Both the position numbers and the translations under genes were made by a program. A stretch of DNA of 64,000 nucleotides from assembly GCF_965205175.1 (NCBI RefSeq), contig NZ_OZ242038.1, positions 744,001 to 808,000 of the forward strand, given 5' to 3'. Position 1 is the first letter of the stretch; every line of letters starts with the position of its first letter. A model generated the notes under the pieces. It worked only from the letters and a program-made list of their open reading frames with translations, was not told where the DNA came from and did not search any database. Source of the stretch: Poriferisodalis sp965205175 (GTDB lineage Bacteria; Actinomycetota; Acidimicrobiia; Acidimicrobiales; Poriferisodalaceae). This document shows, one piece after another, positions 8,737 to 17,138 of this stretch.

Positions 8737-10275
8737 TCAGTTGATCTGCTTGTCCATGCCTTCCCAGTAGGGCGCACGAAGCTTGAACTTCTGGAGCTTG
8801 CCGGTGGCAGTGCGTGCCAGTTCGTCGCGGAACTCGACGCTGGTGGGGCACTTGAAGTGCGCCATCCGCTCTCGGCAATAGTCGATGAGCTCGCGCCCGG
8901 TCACCGTTGCTGCGCCGGCATCGGTGACCACGAGGGCCTTGATGGTCTCGCCCCACTTCTCGTCGGGCACGCCGATCACCGCTGCCTCGGTCACCGAGGG
9001 GTGGCTGAACAGCACGTCCTCCACCTCGATGGACGACACGTTCTCGCCGCCGGAGATGATCACGTCCTTCTTGCGGTCCGAGATGGTGACGTGGTGCTCC
9101 TCGTCCATCGTGCCGCCGTCGCCAGTGTGGAACCAGCCGTCCACGATGGCCTCTGCGGTGGCCTCGGGCTGCTCCCAGTAGGCCTCGAGCACCACGTTCG
9201 CACGAGCCAGGATCTCGCCTTGGCCGTCGATGTCGATCCTGACGCCTACGGCAGGCGCGCCGGCACGGCTCAGCTTGCGGGCCCGATCCTCGGGTTCCAG
9301 TTCGTCCCATTCGGCTCGGCAGCGGTTCACGGTCAGCAGCGGCGCGGTCTCGGTGAGGCCGTAGATCTGGATGAACTCCCAGCCCAGCTCGGTCTCCATG
9401 CGTGCGATGGTGCGGGTGGGCGGCGGCGCACCCGCCACCACCATACGCACCCGTCCGCTGCCGGGAATCGGGCCCGGCCAATCGGCGGCAGCGTCCAGCA
9501 CGGCTGCCACCACGGCCGGTGCGCCGCACATCAGCGTCACACCGTGCTGCTCGATGCGGTGCAGGATCTCCGGTCCGCGCACCTCGCGCAGCACCACGTG
9601 CTTGCCGCCCATGCCGGTCACTGCGTAGGGCATGCCCCAGCCATTGCAGTGGAACATCGGCAGCGTGTGCAGGTACACGTCACGATCGCTCACGCCGCTG
9701 TGCCAGCCGAACGTCGCAGCGTTCACCCACAATGCACGGTGCGTCTGCTGCACACCCTTGGGGCGCGCCGTGGTGCCGGAGGTGTAGTTGATGGTGGCGG
9801 TGAGGTCCTCGTCGGGCGTCCACGGGGCCGGCTCGTCGCCCATGGCGTACATCTGGTCGTCGGCGTCGGTGCCCATCACCACGAAGTGGTCGACGTCGAT
9901 GTCCTTGCAGGTGTCCTCCATCGACGGGTCCACGAGCAGCATCGAGGCGCCGCAGTGGTCGACGATGTAGCGGATCTCCTCGCGGCTGAGGCGGAAGTTG
10001 ATCGGCACGAAGATGCGGCCGTAGCCGGACACGCCGTAGAACGAGGTCATCAGCCGTCCGGCGTTCTGCGACACCATCGCCACCCGCTCGCCGTGCCCGA
10101 TGCCGAGCTGGTCCAGCTTGGCGGCTTGCGCGCGCACCAGCTCGCCGAACCGGGCATAGGTGATCTCCCCCAGCCCGCCGCCGGGCGCGTCGGGCTCATC
10201 GGCCAGCGCCACCCGGTCTGGGTAGACATTGGTGGCCCGGTACAGGAAGTCGGATACAGAAAACGAAACCTTCAT
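8737..10275 (-). CDS. AMP-dependent acyl-CoA synthetase (fatty-acyl-CoA ligase family)
   Basis: ANL-superfamily ligase that would activate a carboxylic acid to acyl-AMP and then acyl-CoA. The P-loop TSGTTARPKG is at residues 165-174. Further along are the YGLTE motif, GWFHTGDGG, the hinge ISDRKKDVIISGGENVS and the C-terminal catalytic lysine in TATGKLQK. At 512 residues it is near the size of medium-chain ligases. It starts with ATG 10275, diverging from the exonuclease gene. The chain length of the substrate cannot be read from the sequence. MenE is possible in principle because the men genes are close, but the sequence reads more like a FadD-type ligase. Confidence 0.88.
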   Translation of the reverse strand: MKVSFSVSDFLYRATNVYPDRVALADEPDAPGGGLGEITYARFGELVRAQAAKLDQLGIGHGERVAMVSQNAGRLMTSFYGVSGYGRIFVPINFRLSREEIRYIVDHCGASMLLVDPSMEDTCKDIDVDHFVVMGTDADDQMYAMGDEPAPWTPDEDLTATINYTSGTTARPKGVQQTHRALWVNAATFGWHSGVSDRDVYLHTLPMFHCNGWGMPYAVTGMGGKHVVLREVRGPEILHRIEQHGVTLMCGAPAVVAAVLDAAADWPGPIPGSGRVRMVVAGAPPPTRTIARMETELGWEFIQIYGLTETAPLLTVNRCRAEWDELEPEDRARKLSRAGAPAVGVRIDIDGQGEILARANVVLEAYWEQPEATAEAIVDGWFHTGDGGTMDEEHHVTISDRKKDVIISGGENVSSIEVEDVLFSHPSVTEAAVIGVPDEKWGETIKALVVTDAGAATVTGRELIDYCRERMAHFKCPTSVEFRDELARTATGKLQKFKLRAPYWEGMDKQIN

Positions 10276-10535
10276 GTCGCCCCCTCAGTGTCGTGCGTGG
10301 GTGCCAAGCGTGGGTGAGTGTCGTGCGCAGCAGCTCGCCGGCGAGCGCAGGCAAACGCCCGCCGCCCCGCCGCAGCCAGACACCGGCCCGACCGCTCAGC
10401 CGCGCTAACTCTAGAACGTCTGCCGCAGACGGTCCCTTGCCGAGGGCCTGGTTCGGTTGGTCCTGATGAGCTTCGATGCGGGCGGCCGAGCGGGCTGGTC
10501 GCTGTCATCGCGGCGAGTGGCGTAGGGTCGTTGGT

Positions 10536-11480
10536 GTGCAGGCGGGACGCTCGGCGCCACGCCCGGGGCAGGTCGACGGGTCGGTTGACGTCCATTTGGT
10601 GGACGGCACCTATGAGCTGTTTCGCCACTTCTTCGCTGTGCCGCGCCGCTCCTCGACCGACGGGGCCGAAGTAGGCGCACTGCGGGGAGTGCTCGGCAGC
10701 ATCGTGATGCTGCTCGAGGGCGGCGCCACCCATGTGGCGGTGGCGACCGACCACGTGGTGGAGTCGTTCCGCAACGAGCTGTGGCCTGGCTACAAGGACG
10801 GCTCGGCCATCGACCCCGACTTGTTTGCGCAGTTTCACCCCACCGAGGAGGCGCTGGGGCTGCTGGGCGTGACCGTGTGGCCGATGGTCGAGTTCGAGGC
10901 CGACGATGCCATGGCGGCGGGCGCAGCGATGGCTGCCGTGGACGACCGCGTGCGCCGAGTGCTGATCTGCACGCCCGACAAAGACTTGGGCCAGTGCGTG
11001 GGCGGCAAGGTGGTCCAGTGGGATCGCCGTGCCGACGAGATCGTCGATGCAGTGGGTATCGAAGCGAAATTCGGCGTCGGTCCCGCTTCGATACCCGACT
11101 ACCTGGCTCTGGTCGGCGACAGCGCCGACGGCTTTCCGGGTCTGCGCGGCTGGGGCGCCAAGACCGCCTCGACGATGCTGTCGCACTACGGCCACATCGA
11201 GCACATCCCTGCGTCACATCTTGACTGGGCGCCGCGTGTGCGGGGCGCAGCCGGCCTCGCGGCCACGCTGTCAGCCGAGCGTGACCTCGCTCTGCTGTTC
11301 CGGCGCGTCGCCACCGTGCGCACCGACGCTCCGGTGTCGCCCGCCGTCGACGAGCTGGAGTGGCGCGGCCCGCGACGAGGCTTCGACGACCTGTGCGAGC
11401 AGATCGGCGCCGCTCAGCTGCATGAGCGAGTGATGAACTTGGCTGCCTACCGCGCCGATACTCGACAGGCCCATACTTGA
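10536..11480 (+). CDS. stand-alone 5'-3' exonuclease (PolA N-terminal/FEN family)
   Basis: A 314-residue flap/5'-nuclease domain without a polymerase part. Metal-binding acidic clusters are in place: DGTYELF near the N terminus, FEADDAMAAG, TPDKDLGQCV, and GDSADGFPGLRGWGAKTA (the H3TH region). The likely role is removal of RNA primers or flaps as a back-up to DNA polymerase I. I use GTG 10536 because residues encoded upstream of it do not resemble the family. It is divergent from the acyl-CoA ligase, with about 260 nt between them, and I see nothing specific in that gap. Confidence 0.85.
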   Translation: MQAGRSAPRPGQVDGSVDVHLVDGTYELFRHFFAVPRRSSTDGAEVGALRGVLGSIVMLLEGGATHVAVATDHVVESFRNELWPGYKDGSAIDPDLFAQFHPTEEALGLLGVTVWPMVEFEADDAMAAGAAMAAVDDRVRRVLICTPDKDLGQCVGGKVVQWDRRADEIVDAVGIEAKFGVGPASIPDYLALVGDSADGFPGLRGWGAKTASTMLSHYGHIEHIPASHLDWAPRVRGAAGLAATLSAERDLALLFRRVATVRTDAPVSPAVDELEWRGPRRGFDDLCEQIGAAQLHERVMNLAAYRADTRQAHT

Positions 11481-11515
11481 CCGCCGGCGCAGGCGCGACG
11501 CGGCGCAGTGCAGCG

Positions 11516-11881
11516 TCAGGCCGGCTGGTTCAGCTCGATCATGTTGCCGGCGGGGTCGAAGAAGAACGTCTGGCGCGCCGTCGTGCCCGGCAGCGGCACC
11601 GGATCGCGGACCTCCACACCCACCTCACGCAGCTCGCTCACGGCGGCATCGATGTCGTCCACCTTGAATGCCCAGTGTTGGCCCTTGGGCGGCACCCAGT
11701 CGGCCACCTCGATGAGATGCACCTCGCCGCCGCCAGGCGTCTGCAGCCAGCGCCCGTTGAAGCCGAAGTCGGGCCGTTCGAGCTGCCTCATTCCCAAGAC
11801 GTCGGTATAGAACGGCGCCGCAGCATCTACATCGGCGCAGTTGATCGAAACGTGATGTACGGGCCCCAAGTCCATCGCCAA
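11516..11881 (-). CDS. VOC-family glyoxalase/dioxygenase-like protein
   Basis: A 121-residue single-domain protein of the vicinal-oxygen-chelate fold. It shows two beta-alpha-beta-beta-beta halves: HHVSINCADVDAAAPFYTDVLG near the start, and HWAFKVDDIDAAV followed by FFFDPAGNMIELNQ near the end. Candidate metal ligands are His in LGPVHHV, Glu in EVHLIEV, His in GQHWAF and Glu in NMIELNQ. The family covers lyases, dioxygenases, epimerases and resistance proteins, and nothing here fixes the substrate. It is convergent with the exonuclease and divergent from the carboxylase gene. Confidence 0.82.
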   Translation of the reverse strand: MAMDLGPVHHVSINCADVDAAAPFYTDVLGMRQLERPDFGFNGRWLQTPGGGEVHLIEVADWVPPKGQHWAFKVDDIDAAVSELREVGVEVRDPVPLPGTTARQTFFFDPAGNMIELNQPA

Positions 11882-11981
11882 AGCTTAGGCCCCAACGCTG
11901 CCTGCCGCCGCGGGCCAAGATGGGCGGATAACCGTCGACCACCAGAGCTTCCTCGCAGGCCAGTCTCGTAGGCTCTGGCGG

Positions 11982-13586
11982 ATGGCTGAGCCGACTGTCG
12001 GACCGACTGCTGAGCCGACATCTGGGCCCAACCCTGAGCTGACGATGGACGAGCGGCTGGCCGAGCTGGCCCGCCGCCGCGGGGAGGCGTTGAACGCCGG
12101 GACAGCGCGTGCCGTGCAGCGTCAGCACGACAAGGGCAAGATGCTCGCTCGCGAGCGCATCGAGTACCTGTTCGACGACGGCACCTTCCACGAGCTCGAC
12201 ATGCTCGCCCGCCACCGAGCCCACGACGTCGGGCTCGACGAGCGCCCCTACACCGACGGCATCATCACCGGCTGGGGCAACATCGACGGCCGCAAGGTCT
12301 TCGTGGCCAGCCAGGACTTCACGGTGTTCGGCGGCGCCCTCGGCGAGGTGTTCGCCGAGAAGACCCACAAGGTCATGGATCTTGCCGAGTCCGTCGGTGC
12401 CCCCATTATCGGATTGAACGACGGTGCCGGCGCCCGCATTCAGGAGGGTGTCGTCTCGCTGGCGGGCTATGGCGGCATCTTCCGGCGCAACGTGCTGGCC
12501 TCGGGCGTCATCCCGCAGATCAGCGTCATCATGGGCCCGTGCGCCGGCGGCGCCGTCTACTCGCCCGCGATGACCGACTTCATCTTCATGGTGCGTGACT
12601 CCAGCCACATGTTCATCACCGGCCCTGACGTGGTGAAGACGGTCACCGGCGAAGATGTCACGCTGGAGGAACTCGGCGGCGCCGGCTCGCACAGCACCAA
12701 GTCGGGCGTGGCCACCTTCGTGGCGGCCGATGAGAAGGCAGTCCTCGACGACGTCCGCTACCTGCTGTCGTTCCTGCCTTCGAACAACCTCGACGCCCCC
12801 CCAGTGGTCGCGACCGCCGACGAGCCGGACCGCGCGTGCCCCAAGCTGCGCGACCTCATGCCCCAGAGTCCCAACATGCCCTACGACATGACCCAGGTGA
12901 TCGGCGAGGTCGTGGATGACGGCGAGTTCTTCGAGTACCACGCCGCTTGGGCCGGTTCCATCGTGTGCGGGTTCGCACGGATCGCTGGCCGCTCGGTCGG
13001 CGTGGTCGGCAATCAGCCGACGGTGATGGCCGGCGTGCTCGACATCGATTCCTCAGAGAAGGCGGCCCGCTTCGTGCGGTTCTGTGATGCGTTCAACCTT
13101 CCGCTGCTGACGTTCGTGGACGTGCCGGGTTTCTTGCCCGGCATCGACCAGGAGCACGGCGGCATCATCCGACACGGCGCCAAGCTGCTGTACGCCTACT
13201 GCGAGGCCACCGTGCCCCGAGTGCAGGTCATCACCCGCAAGGCCTATGGCGGTGCCTACGTGGTGATGGACTCCAAGTCGGTCGGGTGCGATGTGAGTTT
13301 CGCGTGGCCCACTGCTGAGCTGGCGGTGATGGGCCCGCAAGGCGCGGTGGAAATCCTGCACCGGCGCGAGCTGCAGCAAGCGGCCGACCCTCAAGCGCGC
13401 AAGGCGGCACTGGTCGACGAGTACAGCCGCAAGTACGCGAATCCCTATGTCGCAGCCGAGCGAGGCATCGTGGACGCGGTCATCGACCCTGCCGAGACCC
13501 GCCAGAAGGTCGTGGCCGCGTTCGACATGATCAGCGCGAAGCGCGAGGAACTGCCGCGTCGCAAGCACGGCAACGTGCCGCTGTGA
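11982..13586 (+). CDS. acyl-CoA carboxylase carboxyltransferase (beta) subunit
   Basis: A 534-residue biotin-dependent carboxyltransferase of the propionyl/acetyl-CoA carboxylase beta family (AccD/PccB type). Typical stretches are RQHDKGKMLARERIEYLFD, the acyl-CoA oxyanion region GLNDGAGARIQEGV, GPCAGGAVYSPA and, in the second crotonase-like half, PGFLPGIDQEHGGIIRHGAK and TRKAYGGAYVVM. It transfers the carboxyl group from biotin to acetyl- or propionyl-CoA. The biotin-carrying alpha subunit is not in the window. It overlaps the epsilon-subunit frame that follows and is probably cotranscribed with the CoA transferase gene. Confidence 0.93.
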   Translation: MAEPTVGPTAEPTSGPNPELTMDERLAELARRRGEALNAGTARAVQRQHDKGKMLARERIEYLFDDGTFHELDMLARHRAHDVGLDERPYTDGIITGWGNIDGRKVFVASQDFTVFGGALGEVFAEKTHKVMDLAESVGAPIIGLNDGAGARIQEGVVSLAGYGGIFRRNVLASGVIPQISVIMGPCAGGAVYSPAMTDFIFMVRDSSHMFITGPDVVKTVTGEDVTLEELGGAGSHSTKSGVATFVAADEKAVLDDVRYLLSFLPSNNLDAPPVVATADEPDRACPKLRDLMPQSPNMPYDMTQVIGEVVDDGEFFEYHAAWAGSIVCGFARIAGRSVGVVGNQPTVMAGVLDIDSSEKAARFVRFCDAFNLPLLTFVDVPGFLPGIDQEHGGIIRHGAKLLYAYCEATVPRVQVITRKAYGGAYVVMDSKSVGCDVSFAWPTAELAVMGPQGAVEILHRRELQQAADPQARKAALVDEYSRKYANPYVAAERGIVDAVIDPAETRQKVVAAFDMISAKREELPRRKHGNVPL

Positions 13587-13801
13587 TGCCGGCGCCTGCA
13601 TCGGTGACCTCGCTGGCTGTTTTGCCTGCTAGGTCGCCGGCGGCGAACGCGCAAGAAGCAGCCGCCATCGTGGTTGCCCTCGAGTTGCTGTGGCCGCGCC
13701 CCGAGCTGCCGGTCCCGTCCGCGGCCCCGAGCAGCGCCTGGCGCTTCAGCGGCCGCCCGTGGCAGGCGCCGACGTCTTGGGCCGCTGTCCGCTATCGCTG
13801 A
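13583..13801 (+). CDS. acyl-CoA carboxylase epsilon subunit (AccE/PccE-like)
   Basis: A 72-codon frame (71 from the ATG at 13586) starting on GTGATG across the stop of the beta subunit. The family's small pattern is recognisable: a short helix QEAAAIVVALELLW followed after a Pro/Ala-rich stretch by WRFSGRPW. Actinobacterial epsilon subunits are small, poorly conserved and encoded directly after the beta gene, where they strengthen the alpha-beta complex. Position, size and the Trp-Arg motif support the call; overall similarity is too low for certainty. Confidence 0.75.
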   Translation: MMPAPASVTSLAVLPARSPAANAQEAAAIVVALELLWPRPELPVPSAAPSSAWRFSGRPWQAPTSWAAVRYR

Positions 13802-13829
13802 CGGTGGCTGAGGCCCGCTGCGGTCATCG

Positions 13830-15002
13830 ATGACCACAGGCTCGCTGCCGTCGACGGTGACCGAAGATCACCGAACCGACACCTCGATGCCGCTCGCCGG
13901 CCTGAGAGTCGTGGACGTGTCGTCGGTCTTCGCGGGTCCGCACTGCGCCCGCTACTTGGCCGACTTCGGCGCCGATGTCATCAAGGTGGAGCGGCCCGGC
14001 GGCGACACCGTCCGCAACATCGGCTGGCGCGACGCGCAGGGCGAGTCGCTGTGGTGGCGGCTCGTCAACCGCAACAAACGCTGCGTGACGCTCGACCTCA
14101 AGGCCCCAGACGACGTGGCTGTGCTGCGGCGGCTGCTCGCCGAGGCGGACGTCATGGTGGAGAACTTCCGGCCGGGCAAGCTCGAGGCGCTGGGCTTGGC
14201 GCCCGAGAAGCTGATCGCGGCGAATCCGAATCTGGTGGTCGTGCGGCTGACCGGCTTCGGCCAAGACGGCCCATACCGAGACCGGCCGGGCTTTGCGACG
14301 CTCGCTGAGGCGATGAGCGGCTTCGCTTCGATGAACGGCGAGGCGGACGGTGCGCCGATGCTGCCGCCGGTGGCGCTCACCGACGAGATCGCAGGTCTCG
14401 CCGGTGCGTTCGCGGCGATGGTGGCGTTGCACAGCGGCGTCGGCCAAGTCGTCGATGTCAGCCTGCTCGACGCGATGTCCCAGGCGATGGGCCCGCTCAT
14501 CACTGCATGGCACGCGCTCGGCTACCTGCAGCCGCGGCTGGGCTCGGGCGTCCCCTACAGCGTGCCCCGCGGCACCTACCAGGCGTCCGACGGCGGGTGG
14601 CTGGCTGTCAGTACATCGACCGATTCGGTGGCCGCGCGGGTCATGGAGATGATCGGGCTCGGCCAAGACGAGCGATTCGTGACCTTCGAGGGCCGTGTTG
14701 CACACCGCGCCGAGCTGGACGGGGCGATGGCGACATGGGTGGCGGGCCGCACGCTTGAGGAGGCGGTGGCTGCATTCGACGAGGCTGAAGCCGCCGCAGC
14801 GCCGGTGCTCGACATGAGCCAGCTCGCAGCCGATCCCCATGCACAGGCCCGCGAGGTGTTCGTGGAAGTAGACGGGCTCGTGCAGCAGAACGTGGTGGCT
14901 CGGCTGAGCGCCACCCCTGGCCGTGTCCGCTGGACCGGTCGCCGCCACGGCGCCGACGACGACTGCCTCGCCGAATCCGCCGACGCCTGGCCGGCGCCTT
15001 GA
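13830..15002 (+). CDS. CaiB/BaiF-type (family III) CoA transferase
   Basis: A 390-residue family III CoA transferase that moves CoA between a donor acyl-CoA and a free acid. The start LAGLRVVDVSSVFAGPHCARYLADFGADVIKVERP and NRNKRCVTLDLK are diagnostic, followed by VRLTGFGQDGPYRDRPGF. The frame from ATG 13830 has about 15 extra residues before the conserved start; ATG 13887 (MPLAGLRV) is an equally good start. It follows the epsilon subunit by 28 nt on the same strand, so all three acyl-CoA genes may share a transcript. The substrate is unknown. Confidence 0.88.
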   Translation: MTTGSLPSTVTEDHRTDTSMPLAGLRVVDVSSVFAGPHCARYLADFGADVIKVERPGGDTVRNIGWRDAQGESLWWRLVNRNKRCVTLDLKAPDDVAVLRRLLAEADVMVENFRPGKLEALGLAPEKLIAANPNLVVVRLTGFGQDGPYRDRPGFATLAEAMSGFASMNGEADGAPMLPPVALTDEIAGLAGAFAAMVALHSGVGQVVDVSLLDAMSQAMGPLITAWHALGYLQPRLGSGVPYSVPRGTYQASDGGWLAVSTSTDSVAARVMEMIGLGQDERFVTFEGRVAHRAELDGAMATWVAGRTLEEAVAAFDEAEAAAAPVLDMSQLAADPHAQAREVFVEVDGLVQQNVVARLSATPGRVRWTGRRHGADDDCLAESADAWPAP

Positions 15003-15042
15003 CTGCCCGAGCCCCCGGTACCCGATGCCGGATTGCGGGGCA

Positions 15043-16494
15043 TCAGCCTCCGCTGTCGTCGCCGATCGGCGTCACGCCTTTGCGCTTCAGCAGCAGCCGG
15101 CGCACTGCTGTCATCAGCGGATACGCGACACGCGAGATCAGCGGCCAGCCGAACGCCAGCCGGTTGAACTTGTTGAATGCGCCGCGATCGGTCGCCAGCA
15201 GCGCCAGCACGTTCAGCGCTTCGTGACCGACGTAGTACTGGTCGTTGACCTTGGCCACCATGCCGTCGTCAAGGTCATGGGGCAGACGGCGCACCTCGTC
15301 CACCATCGGGCCGCCCTGGCGGGCATCGACCAGCGTCAACTCGCCGACGGATTGGCGCAGCCTCAGGTAGCGGGCGTAGTTGGCGCACATCGGGCACTCG
15401 CCGTCGTAGACCAGCCAGACCCGCAGCCGCTGGCGGGCCGCACTGGGCTGTCGCGACTGCTGGCGCCGCCGCAGCAGGCGAAACGGCAGGCCCACCACCG
15501 GCAGCGACCGCACCGTCCCCGACAGCGAGAACCGCTCGGGTGCGAGCGGCGAAACCAGCAAGAACAGCCCCACCATCACGATGTTGAGCGAGAACGAGAT
15601 GTTCATGAGCAGATCGCTGGAGATGTGGAACAGCATGAACGCAGCACCGAACGGACGGTGCAGGTGCGGCCGCGACACGACGAACAATGCAAAGATCTCG
15701 AGGTAGAGCGTCGTCAGCCACATGGGCTGTGTCAGCCAGTCGTGCTGCATCACGATGGGCAGCAGCAGCGGAATCTCGTCGGCTTCAGCGAACAGCCTGT
15801 CCGCCAGGATGCGGGTCAAGGCATCAGCCGAGAACACCTCCATTCGCCCGTACCAGATCTTCCAGATGCCCGACAAGGTGTAGGCCAGCAGGATTGCCAC
15901 TTGCGCCAGCCACAACGCCGTGAGACACGACCGCACGCTGCTCCACGCACGTCGCTGCAGGCTGCGCCGACCCGGCAGGAACAACAGCGCGAAGCCGACC
16001 AGCAGCAACACGTGGGTGCCGTGGTTGATTGAGCCGTAGGAGTTGCGAATCGCCAGATACGTGAACAGATGCATGAACGCGCCGAGGCGCAGGGCGAAGA
16101 CGCCGGGCGCGGCCGCAGCTCCGAGCGCGAACGCCAGACCCACCGCCGTCAGTGCGATCTCGTGGCGCAGCCAGTCCGTGCCGACCAGTTGCGCCATGAA
16201 CCTGATGGGCCACAGCGGCGCAGTCGGCGGGCCGCCGGAGTAGGCATCCCCGAAGGGATAGTGACCCGTGCCGACGAGGTATGCGAGGAACACGTAGTAA
16301 AAGCGGCCGAGCAGCACCACGTCGTGCGCTCGTCGCATCAGTGCCGCAGGCGTTCGCTGCTGGTCAGCTTCGGTGCTGCGCAGCGCCGCGCGGCCGCGCC
16401 GCAGCACGCGGCGAATGCGGAGGGACCCGCTCGACGGGTCGCTGCGAGTGGCCTCCACGGTTTGAGTCCGGTCGTCGGCGGCAGTGAACGACAT
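15043..16494 (-). CDS. HTTM-domain membrane protein fused to a DCC thiol-disulfide oxidoreductase domain
   Basis: A 483-residue protein in two parts. Residues about 55-340 contain several hydrophobic segments in the pattern of the HTTM domain (related to vitamin K-dependent gamma-carboxylase), with GTGHYPFGD, NHGTHVLLLVGFALLFLPG and SGIWKIWYG. Residues about 358-475 are a DCC (DUF393) thioredoxin-like domain with VYDGECPMC, giving a CxxC at 367-370. The HTTM part would be in the membrane and the redox domain at its face. It starts 3 nt after the stop of the small anchored protein upstream. HTTM proteins with a CxxC partner suggest a quinone- or disulfide-linked redox reaction, but no activity is established. 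Confidence 0.82.
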   Translation of the reverse strand: MSFTAADDRTQTVEATRSDPSSGSLRIRRVLRRGRAALRSTEADQQRTPAALMRRAHDVVLLGRFYYVFLAYLVGTGHYPFGDAYSGGPPTAPLWPIRFMAQLVGTDWLRHEIALTAVGLAFALGAAAAPGVFALRLGAFMHLFTYLAIRNSYGSINHGTHVLLLVGFALLFLPGRRSLQRRAWSSVRSCLTALWLAQVAILLAYTLSGIWKIWYGRMEVFSADALTRILADRLFAEADEIPLLLPIVMQHDWLTQPMWLTTLYLEIFALFVVSRPHLHRPFGAAFMLFHISSDLLMNISFSLNIVMVGLFLLVSPLAPERFSLSGTVRSLPVVGLPFRLLRRRQQSRQPSAARQRLRVWLVYDGECPMCANYARYLRLRQSVGELTLVDARQGGPMVDEVRRLPHDLDDGMVAKVNDQYYVGHEALNVLALLATDRGAFNKFNRLAFGWPLISRVAYPLMTAVRRLLLKRKGVTPIGDDSGG

Positions 16495-16497
16495 CGC

Positions 16498-17109
16498 TCA
16501 GCCGCTCTCAGCGCCGCTGATGGTGCCGTCGTCGGTGCCACTGCGGTCGGCGATGCGACCGGCACCGGTATCCCAGCGGACGATCACTTCGCTGGGACGA
16601 AAGAAGTCCGTCCTGCTCATGCGCCCGTCTGCAAGGTCGGTGACCTTGGCTTGCACCTCGCGCAGATCCACCTCGGCCTTGACGATGCTGAACTCGATCC
16701 TGCGTTCGCCCAGCTTGCGTTGCAGGATCGGATGCAGCACCTCGGTGATCTGCTTGTCGCAGCCGCGATCCTTGGCACAGGCGATCGCGACCCGGCGAAG
16801 CGCCTTCCAGTCTCGGACGTCGTCGCTCGGTATCAGGTAGGTGCTGCGTCCCGGCGCTTCGCCGTCGACGCGGTCGACGACGAGGCCGTATTCGGACGAT
16901 TGCCAGTCAGGGATGTGCGTGAAGAGCTTCCACTTGAAGAAGGGGAACACCTCGACGTGGTCCGTCTCCGCCAGGGCGTGCAGGGGAATCATCACGAGGT
17001 ACAGCACCAGGAAGCCGGGCACGATCAGCTTGCGCAGCCGTTGCCACCCGCGTTTGGCTGCGTTGGTCACGGGTTCATCCCGCACGCGATGAGGAACCGC
17101 TCCGGCCAC
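16498..17109 (-). CDS. single-pass membrane protein of unknown function, partner of the HTTM/DCC gene
   Basis: A 203-residue protein (190 if started at GTG 17070). One N-terminal hydrophobic segment at about residues 29-47 (IVPGFLVLYLVMIPLHALA) would anchor it. The rest is polar, with two cysteines 7 residues apart in IACAKDRGCDK. It lies directly upstream of the HTTM/DCC gene with 3 nt between them, so they form an operon and probably act together. No family is recognised. The stretch around FPFFKWKLFTHIPDW is aromatic-rich and may be a conserved surface. Confidence 0.7.
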   Translation of the reverse strand: MAGAVPHRVRDEPVTNAAKRGWQRLRKLIVPGFLVLYLVMIPLHALAETDHVEVFPFFKWKLFTHIPDWQSSEYGLVVDRVDGEAPGRSTYLIPSDDVRDWKALRRVAIACAKDRGCDKQITEVLHPILQRKLGERRIEFSIVKAEVDLREVQAKVTDLADGRMSRTDFFRPSEVIVRWDTGAGRIADRSGTDDGTISGAESG

Positions 17110-17138
17110 ACTCGCATGGCTGCATTGTGGCGCGTGGT

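Noticed and set aside
8857..10317. Long plus-strand open frame opposite the acyl-CoA ligase
   Set aside because: It mirrors the ligase codons, is His/Val/Ala-rich with no recognisable motif, and conflicts with a strongly supported gene.
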